Assembly (NCBI GenBank): GCA_010094025.1
Contig: ML991781.1
Coordinates: 124,001-188,000 of the forward strand
DNA from: Viridothelium virens
Lineage: Eukaryota; Ascomycota; Dothideomycetes; Trypetheliales; Trypetheliaceae
Length of the DNA stretch: 64,000 nucleotides
Direction: 5' to 3'
This document shows, in pieces, positions 57,733 to 64,000 of this stretch. The notes under the pieces were generated by a model. The model was not told where the DNA came from, made no database searches, and worked only from the letters and a program-made list of their open reading frames with translations. A program made the translations under genes and the position numbers. Within the stretch, counting starts at the first letter, position 1, and every line of letters begins with the position of its first letter.

Positions 57733-59829
57733 ATGCCGACTCTGGGGAGTCTATATCAAGGCCTTGGAAACGATCAGACTCGCGTCTTCGTACTGCACCC
57801 CCGATGCGTAGATGAGGATATTCAGATAACATTACGCGAGGTTTCATTCAACGCTCTTGAGCAATATGAAGCGATATCTTATCCTTGGGAGGGTCAAGAA
57901 CCCAGCAAAAATATTTTATGTAATGGACAAGAGATCCAGGTCACGGAAAACTTGTTCGACACCCTCCGAAAGTTCCGATTTCGAGGACTCCCGAGGATAT
58001 TATGGGCGGATGCTCTGTGCATCGACCAAAATAACAATCGCGAGCGGAGTCACCAGGTCCAATCCATGCACCGCATCTTTTCTGGCGTCAAACGAGTCTT
58101 AGTTTGGCTTGGGAAAGAGAGCTCACGCGACGAACAAGCAATTTCCTCGGTCTCGGAGATCGCACCAATCGCGAGATATTTCTCTAACGACTTCCTTTTA
58201 CATTTTATCTTGAAGTATAGCTACTTCGACAAGTTGCGGCCACTGTTTGAACGAGGATACTTTCTGCGTCTCTGGGTGGTCCAAGAGACAGTTCTCGCCA
58301 AAGAAGTTGTACTCCCTCTTGGAGATATTGATATCTCTTGGGACCTACTTCTTATCTTGGCAAGGCTTTACATTAGGTCTGACAGAGATCTAATGTACCA
58401 TCCTGCCAGCCTTCGAGGCGTCAGGAGAATCCTTGCAATGGCGAGTGCTAGGCAAGAGATCGGTCATCTACGCCAGTCTTCACATCAGAATCTCCAGGCT
58501 TGTTCCGAAACTCCGTTCCTAAGTTGGTTCAGCATCCTACACATCACCATCAATCTGCGCCAATTCGAAGTCACTGATCCTAGGGACCGTGTTTTCGCAC
58601 TTCTCGGCTTAATATATCCAGATAAAGATATTTTTCAATCAGACTACTCCTTAACTCTCTGGAGGACTTTCCGAGCGGCGACACTGGCTAATTTCCGCCC
58701 ATTGGTATGGGATGTCCCATCATACCGTAATGTCGAAAGGTCTGATTCAATGGATTCCGGAATGTTGCCGCTTCCTTGGCTTCGCACTGGACTGCACAGA
58801 AGCTCCAAAGCGCCCACGTGGGTCGTAGACTTCAATTCATTCGCAGCTTGCCAATGGGCCAAACATGCGGTTGGTTACGGGTGGTACGCGGGTGGCATAC
58901 AGTCTATGAGAGCGAGTCCAAATCTTTCCGATGAGCTTCTCTTGCGAACTAGTGGGGTCCCAATAGGTACAATTGTGAGTTTGCTGGATATTGTGGGCCC
59001 TCAAGGCGAGTTCTTAGGTACGAGTTTCGTGGCAGCAGCCTCTGAGGATCTTCAAGTCGCTATTGAGACACGACATGTACGGCGCGTTGAATTGGAGGTC
59101 TTCGACGAATTTGCTGAGTTTTTAGTTCGAGTACGCAAGTTTGTGGATTACATCAAGGGAGTAGCAGTTTCTGAACGGGATCTAGCTGAGGAATGCAGCT
59201 TTCTATGCGGACAATCCTGCGCCGAAATCAGTGAAGCAGATGCCCTTAAAGCCGGTTATTGTGCAATTTTGGACCTTATAGCAGCTATGGATCAATTTTC
59301 GGGCAACGTTTTGGGCAACATCTTGTCGGCCATATCTTTCAGCATTGATGACGGAAAGTTGAGCCGGGATGCCATTCGACAGATGGCCAGGTTCAAGTAT
59401 GCAATGGAATTCTGGACAGGGCCTATCGGGTCTTCGATGACGGATCATCGCCAGTTCCAGATAGGACGTCTGGACGGCGGCACCCTCGTCTGGGTCCCAA
59501 AGACCCCGCACGATAAAATACAGCCTGGTCGGGACTCTATTCACGTCTTCGAAGGTGCTATCATGCCTACAGTGTTACGTGCCTACCCTTGGTGCGTGGT
59601 CGATCAGCAGCAGTTCTCAATTAGCCCCACGACGTACGAAGTCCTTGGTCCTGCTTATGTTCAAGGATATATGAAGGGAGAGGTCATGTACGGTGCATGT
59701 AACGAAAAAGCATTTGGGCTGGCGGAGTCACTACGACTTGGAGTTTCGTTACAGGACTTATGGCCTGGGCACAAGGAATTGTGTGAGAGGTCTGACGGAC
59801 CTAGGGTCATGCCATATCAGCTATGTTGA
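57733..59829 (+). CDS. HET-domain protein
   Basis: A single exon of 698 residues from the Met at 57733. The HET domain (PF06985) spans about residues 40-200: YEAISYPWEGQEP, then GLPRILWADALCIDQNNNRE, QSMHRIFSGVKRVLVWLG and YFLRLWVVQETVLAKEVVL. The long C-terminal part (TDPRDRVFALLGL, then YEVLGPAYVQGYMKGE) is also typical of this family. HET domains are fungal-specific, related to TIR domains, and can trigger heterokaryon-incompatibility cell death. Most members have no known partner. No extra repeat domain (ankyrin, WD, NACHT) is seen. An upstream in-frame Met at 57643 is less likely. Confidence 0.93.
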   Translation: MPTLGSLYQGLGNDQTRVFVLHPRCVDEDIQITLREVSFNALEQYEAISYPWEGQEPSKNILCNGQEIQVTENLFDTLRKFRFRGLPRILWADALCIDQNNNRERSHQVQSMHRIFSGVKRVLVWLGKESSRDEQAISSVSEIAPIARYFSNDFLLHFILKYSYFDKLRPLFERGYFLRLWVVQETVLAKEVVLPLGDIDISWDLLLILARLYIRSDRDLMYHPASLRGVRRILAMASARQEIGHLRQSSHQNLQACSETPFLSWFSILHITINLRQFEVTDPRDRVFALLGLIYPDKDIFQSDYSLTLWRTFRAATLANFRPLVWDVPSYRNVERSDSMDSGMLPLPWLRTGLHRSSKAPTWVVDFNSFAACQWAKHAVGYGWYAGGIQSMRASPNLSDELLLRTSGVPIGTIVSLLDIVGPQGEFLGTSFVAAASEDLQVAIETRHVRRVELEVFDEFAEFLVRVRKFVDYIKGVAVSERDLAEECSFLCGQSCAEISEADALKAGYCAILDLIAAMDQFSGNVLGNILSAISFSIDDGKLSRDAIRQMARFKYAMEFWTGPIGSSMTDHRQFQIGRLDGGTLVWVPKTPHDKIQPGRDSIHVFEGAIMPTVLRAYPWCVVDQQQFSISPTTYEVLGPAYVQGYMKGEVMYGACNEKAFGLAESLRLGVSLQDLWPGHKELCERSDGPRVMPYQLC

Positions 59830-60134
59830 GCTAGCAATGACACGTATGAAAAGCGCTAGCTCTATCTCATCCGATATCTCGTTGCATGCTGGAAATGGCT
59901 AGTCGGATGGAGTATCGTGGCTGGTCATCACGTAATTAAAATTCATGTAGCCAAATCCGCAGCTGCAGGTATTCAGAATCCCTCAGATCTTCCGGCATCG
60001 AAAAGTGAGGCACTCTAGACCATAGATCAAACCCGGTATCCTTTTGTTTTCAGTGAGAGAGCTCCGTACCATATCCATCTGACGACGTTTTTCACTTCGC
60101 GGACGTCGAGGAGACGGATAGACGATGAGACCCT

Positions 60135-61382
60135 TTACCTCAGCCGCGGCGGGCTCTTATTACCTACGTCCTTCTCTGATAATTTTGTATGTTCTTTCTT
60201 GGCCTGCTCATATCCATCGTACCAGCGCACCCCCTCGAAAGGAAGCATCGACCAATGCCTCAACATCATCTCCTGCCTCTCAGTCGGCTCTGCTCTGACA
60301 AAAGCATACAGTCTCCGATCCTTTTGTTCTCCAGCGAAACAAGGACTTGGATTTCCCTGCTCCACTTGCACTTCCGCGCCAAAGGGAATGGCGATTAACG
60401 TCGTTTCACTTCCATCTGGCTCCGAGCGACTACCTCTGCTCTTTAGCGAATCCGCTTCGAAGTTATGGACCGTCCACCAAGTGCTAAGCACTAGTAGAAC
60501 AACGGTATATATTTGCGTGATAAGCGTGCACATGCCCAAGACGCAGACATGGGCACCGAAGGCGGCCCAGCCGATCCAGCGGACAAAGTGGTATATGTTC
60601 GGATTCTGCACGGGTAAATCCCGGGTGAAGGTACTGAGAATACTCCGAGGCGTATAGATCGTGACCATTCTGCCATCTGCCCGAGTGACAAAGAGCTTGA
60701 CAACATCATTACTTGAAGGTTGGCTTGACTCTCGGTGTAAGTCAGCAGCTTCCGTTTCAATCTCAGAGGGCTTCTTCTCATGCAGAGGCAATTGGGGCTT
60801 GATCCGAGGCACCGCTACGTCCGCGAAAGCTTGTCGCAGCTCGGACAACAGAATCGCGCGGACTAAGATGGAAGCAATTATTGCAAAAGTGTTACCCAAT
60901 CCAAACCAGTCACCCATGAGGATGGTAATGACAAGTAACGGCGCGATAGCCAAAAGGCTAATGAGTAAAGCGAGGGATTTCGACGGCTGGGGTGAGATAG
61001 ACTGAGAGCCCAGCCTCCATCGGAAAGTCGTGGTGCCTGAGTTAATCTTTTGAGAGCTCAACCATCGCGTGAACCATCCCTTTAATTCGGTTGTGTAAAT
61101 GCCGTCCGTGATGTTGTATAAAGCATAGCCAGACTGCTCGTCGGTGAAGCGGTCTCCCGCGATAATGAAAGCCGCGAGTAAAGGCAAATACTCAGTAAAG
61201 CGACGTCTCTGCAAAGTTCCGACGCTTTTATTCACTTCATCCGCACCGAGGAGTGTGACGAGACCAAGGGCATCGATGCGGAACGGATTCCACTGTTTCA
61301 AAGTTTCCCATGGCATCACGATGTCTCGTCTCGTGAATAAGCGCAGAGCATCCATACTGTTCGGAATAGGAGCCATCAGCAT
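60135..61382 (-). CDS. Multi-pass membrane protein of unknown function
   Basis: A 415-residue ORF. Hydrophobic segments are at about residues 67-76 (LPLLAAFIIA), 136-160 (SLALLISLLAIAPLLVITIL), 163-180 (FAIIASILVRAILL) and 267-300 (GWAAFGAHVCVLGMCTLITQ). The loop DEQSGYALYNITDGIYTTEL and the C-terminal RHWSMLPFEGVRWYDGYE look conserved in style but I do not recognise the family. An upstream exon is possible, as a GCAG acceptor lies just before the ATG. It converges on the HET gene. No function is proposed. Confidence 0.6.
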   Translation of the reverse strand: MLMAPIPNSMDALRLFTRRDIVMPWETLKQWNPFRIDALGLVTLLGADEVNKSVGTLQRRRFTEYLPLLAAFIIAGDRFTDEQSGYALYNITDGIYTTELKGWFTRWLSSQKINSGTTTFRWRLGSQSISPQPSKSLALLISLLAIAPLLVITILMGDWFGLGNTFAIIASILVRAILLSELRQAFADVAVPRIKPQLPLHEKKPSEIETEAADLHRESSQPSSNDVVKLFVTRADGRMVTIYTPRSILSTFTRDLPVQNPNIYHFVRWIGWAAFGAHVCVLGMCTLITQIYTVVLLVLSTWWTVHNFEADSLKSRGSRSEPDGSETTLIAIPFGAEVQVEQGNPSPCFAGEQKDRRLYAFVRAEPTERQEMMLRHWSMLPFEGVRWYDGYEQAKKEHTKLSEKDVGNKSPPRLR

Positions 61383-62420
61383 TGAAACACCTGCATCATA
61401 GAAACAACAATAGGTCTGAATGGAAGTATGTTGTGTATCCAGTGACCAGCTTACATAGAGAAGATCATTTTTGCAATTTTGGATTTCTCGAGAGCTTCAA
61501 CACCGAATACGTGGGTAGGTATCTGCCTGCTTGGCAGTGGCGATGCATGCTGCAGCTCTGCAGCTAGGTCCACCAGTTTGAGCTGCAAGGCAGATTTCAA
61601 CAAAGAGGCGTAAGTCGGAGGGGCAGAATCGGGCGCAATCCAATCCTACCAGGCCACGCAGATCCAAGCGGTCACTCCGGTGTCGGCACCCAGACTCTAA
61701 TTCGCCGGCTGCTTAATGATGGGGCGGCGCATGTCGCACCAGCAGATAATTGGCCGCATTCTTTCCTATACGGAAATGGAAGTTGGTAGATGAGTAAGGA
61801 GGAGATCTTACGTCCGGTAGCTCACGTTGTTCTGTCTCTTGAGGATCCTACGTTCGGAATAATTTCCAGTATGGGCGATAGAATTGGGGTGGTAATGTTA
61901 ATAGAGTGGGTATCGTAGGGTATGGAGAACGCGAGTACAGGAATCTGACTCGAACAGTTGCAAGATCTGTCTAAATATATTTTAGAAGGGTGGTTATGAT
62001 GGGGTAGAGATTTTCAGTATCCGTAAAGACTACCGTATGGAGGATTAGAGTAAATTGCCGACAGAGTGACCCACTGGAGAAGAGCGATAGTAAAAAGAAA
62101 TTTCTGTGCCAGGACAGCGGTCTCCGATGTCAAGAATTACACAATAATGATTGGACAGGAATGGATATTTGTATAGGTATGCAATCCCTAGTTGATCTTC
62201 CGTCTAATCCACAGCCTAACCAGTGATCACGGAAGGCTCCAGGGAAAAAAAGGTGGTCCAGAGATAAATGACCGAGTGGTAATATTAATTAGGCGATACA
62301 AATGCACAAGGATCCGACGAGCAAACAAAACAGTCAATGAATAGATATCTATATCTCTATCTATATCTAAATTCTTGAACAGCTAGTGCGGACATCGCTG
62401 TTGCAGAATGAACTGCTGCA
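61383..62420. other. Intergenic region
   Basis: About 1 kb with no clear gene. A short ATCTAT-type microsatellite lies near 62341-62368. Confidence 0.5.
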
Positions 62421-63833
62421 TTATGTTCTTCCTCCGAGAACGTCCTTAAGGCCCTGCATACCAGGGCCCATGCCACCGCTTGCAAAGTACTTGAGCGTTT
62501 CGATACCTCCATCGAGTCCATCGGAATCATCTCGAATGTCGAAGTTACCATAACCACCAACTGCAACCGCCCGCCCTTGATATCCTTGTTAGCTTACGAA
62601 TATAAAGTAAAGCAGAATGTGTAACGGTAAGCTTACCCTCAGCCCTCTCATCAGCCAGCAGCCGCATTACGGCATCCACCGCCTGGCCCACACTTGCAAG
62701 CTTTGCGCCTCGCTCTTCCAGCGCATCAGCGACGGGGAGAATGACCTGAGTGGGCATGAACGTAGGGGCAATCAAATTTGTTCGGTAACCCATTTGGCGA
62801 ATTTCCTGGATAACACATTGGTCAGCTTCTTAGATGATTATCGTATAGCACCAGTCTTTGCTTACTTCACGAATCGTTTTCCACAGACCCCTCACTCCAA
62901 ACTTTGACGCACTGTAGTCCGCCATAGGCGGAATCTCCAGATATGACGCCAGTGATCCAATGAAAAGAAGCTGCCTTCGCATTCGTCCTGGTATGACAGG
63001 AGACGGAAGACGAAAATAGTGCAGCGATAACAGAGTTGTATAGTAGACACCCTTGAGCACAACATCAAAGGTGTCATTGGCTGGGGGTTCTGGGTCCTTA
63101 TCCAGAGACACCGACTTCGAAAGCTGCAATGGGAAGCCAGCTAAGCCTGCACAAGGGATTACGATATCGATGCCGCAGGTTGGATGCATCGAATATGCTG
63201 CTTTGAAGGCGTTGACTTGCGAATTCCAGTCTGTTACGTCGGTCTTCACAAAAGTCGTGCTGCAAATTGGTGTGGTCAGTGTCAAGTAGGGCCCAGGGGA
63301 CTAGGTATTCAAAGAGTCCTGGAGAAAATTGTGATCGGATGAAGCACTCTTCATACTGTTACGCCGCGCAAAAAAAAAAAACATGAAATTCTTGAATAGG
63401 CCGACACAGACTCATGAGATGGAACATGTGAAGCTTACCGAAAGCCCTTGTCATTGAGATCTTTGGATACCTTCTCGCCATTCTCCAAATTCAGGTCAGC
63501 GATGGTCACTCTCGCACTGAAAGCGTTTAGTATCGTGAGCATGAGAGTGGAAAACTGTGACACAAACCCATATTCTGCAAGCCGTGATGTTATATGAGCA
63601 CCTAAACCATTCGCTCCACCAGTGACCAATACGTTGAGATCTGTCAGACAAGACAGATCGAGCGGCGCAGAGAAGTCTACTTTCTCGGTACTGGCTGTTG
63701 GACCATTCTCGGCGGCGACTATCTGGCCGTTCTCAACGCTGGCTGTTTGGCCGTTGTCAATAACAGTCGTGTGGCCGTTTTGAGCGCTGCCTGTTTGACC
63801 GAAGCCATTTGTTGATTGATGATTGTCTGCCAT
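62421..63833 (-). CDS. Short-chain dehydrogenase/reductase with repetitive N-terminus
   Basis: Five exons (63568-63833, 63439-63516, 62866-63259, 62637-62805, 62421-62575) give 353 residues. After a 50-residue low-complexity head of repeated NGQTAS-like units comes LNVLVTGGANGLGAHI, the TGxxxGxG cofactor motif. Then VTIADLNLENGEKV, TDVTDWNSQV, the catalytic SLASY region and YSASKFGVRGLW with YxxxK. The C-terminal exon ends LKYFASGGMGPGMQGLKDVL. It resembles 15-hydroxyprostaglandin dehydrogenase-type fungal SDRs. The substrate is unknown. The first intron (51 nt) is in frame and stop-free. The third (60 nt) splits TIRE and EIRQMGY. Confidence 0.85.
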
Positions 63834-64000
63834 GAGTACTGCGATCTTTCAAGAGGAACGATGTGATCTTCAATGACCAGAATGTGGAATCAAAGCCAGC
63901 CGCTGTTGATATTAGTTCCTTGATTGCTCAAAAGCAATTCTGCATGCAGGATGATGTTGGATCTAGGCTAATGCCGTGAGGGTGCATGCATACGATCTAC
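63834..64000. other. Upstream flank of the terminal SDR
   Basis: The last 167 bp are the probable promoter of the SDR. No gene start is visible. Confidence 0.4.

Overview
The window reads as nuclear DNA of a filamentous ascomycete (Pezizomycotina). Genes are split by short introns, mostly 44-110 nt, with GT/AG ends and CTAAC-like branch points. The gene families include a non-reducing polyketide synthase, a HET-domain protein, a PigL_N-type protein, a PAS kinase and an STB3 homologue. I cannot place it to class or genus. No tRNA, rRNA, CRISPR array or intact transposon was recognised. Exon limits below were derived by eye from splice signals and reading-frame continuity.

Region 1 (1 to about 20.4 kb, perhaps to 22.9 kb) is a polyketide biosynthetic gene cluster cut by the left edge. 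It holds an AflR-type Zn2Cys6 regulator, an FAD monooxygenase, a secreted BBE-type flavin oxidase, a short-chain dehydrogenase, a cytochrome P450, an O-methyltransferase, a small EthD-family protein, and a 2154-residue PKS with order SAT-KS-MAT-PT-ACP-ACP-TE. A secreted carboxylesterase follows. The eight core genes form four head-to-head pairs, each sharing one promoter region. Two of them (regulator and EthD protein) are easy to miss: one runs off the edge, the other is split by a GC-AG intron. PKS size and domain order match YWA1-type naphthopyrone synthases, and EthD + OMT + FMO + BBE oxidase recalls the aurofusarin gene set. A naphtho-gamma-pyrone-like, possibly P450-coupled pigment is my best inference, not a proven product.

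Region 2 (23-33.7 kb) is accessory. It holds a secreted metalloprotease-like gene with one frameshift at an A10 run, a 666-residue secreted cysteine-rich protein, and a PigL_N-type protein with three copies of a 21-residue motif. About 1.8 kb without a convincing gene follows.

Region 3 (33.7-56.5 kb) is mostly housekeeping: a type II NADH dehydrogenase-like flavoprotein, PAS kinase, a Ppk6-like adaptor-type protein, a TBC-domain RabGAP, an STB3 homologue, DNA topoisomerase III, a DUF1295 membrane protein, a GNAT acetyltransferase and an amidase.

Region 4 (57-64 kb) holds a HET-domain protein, a multi-pass membrane protein of unknown function and a second SDR.

The main anomalies are the strict pairwise layout of the cluster, TCG(N5)CGA sites in two cluster promoters, two GC-AG introns, a TOP3 intron lacking AG at the only frame-keeping acceptor, the A10 frameshift, and several introns that could be read through in frame.
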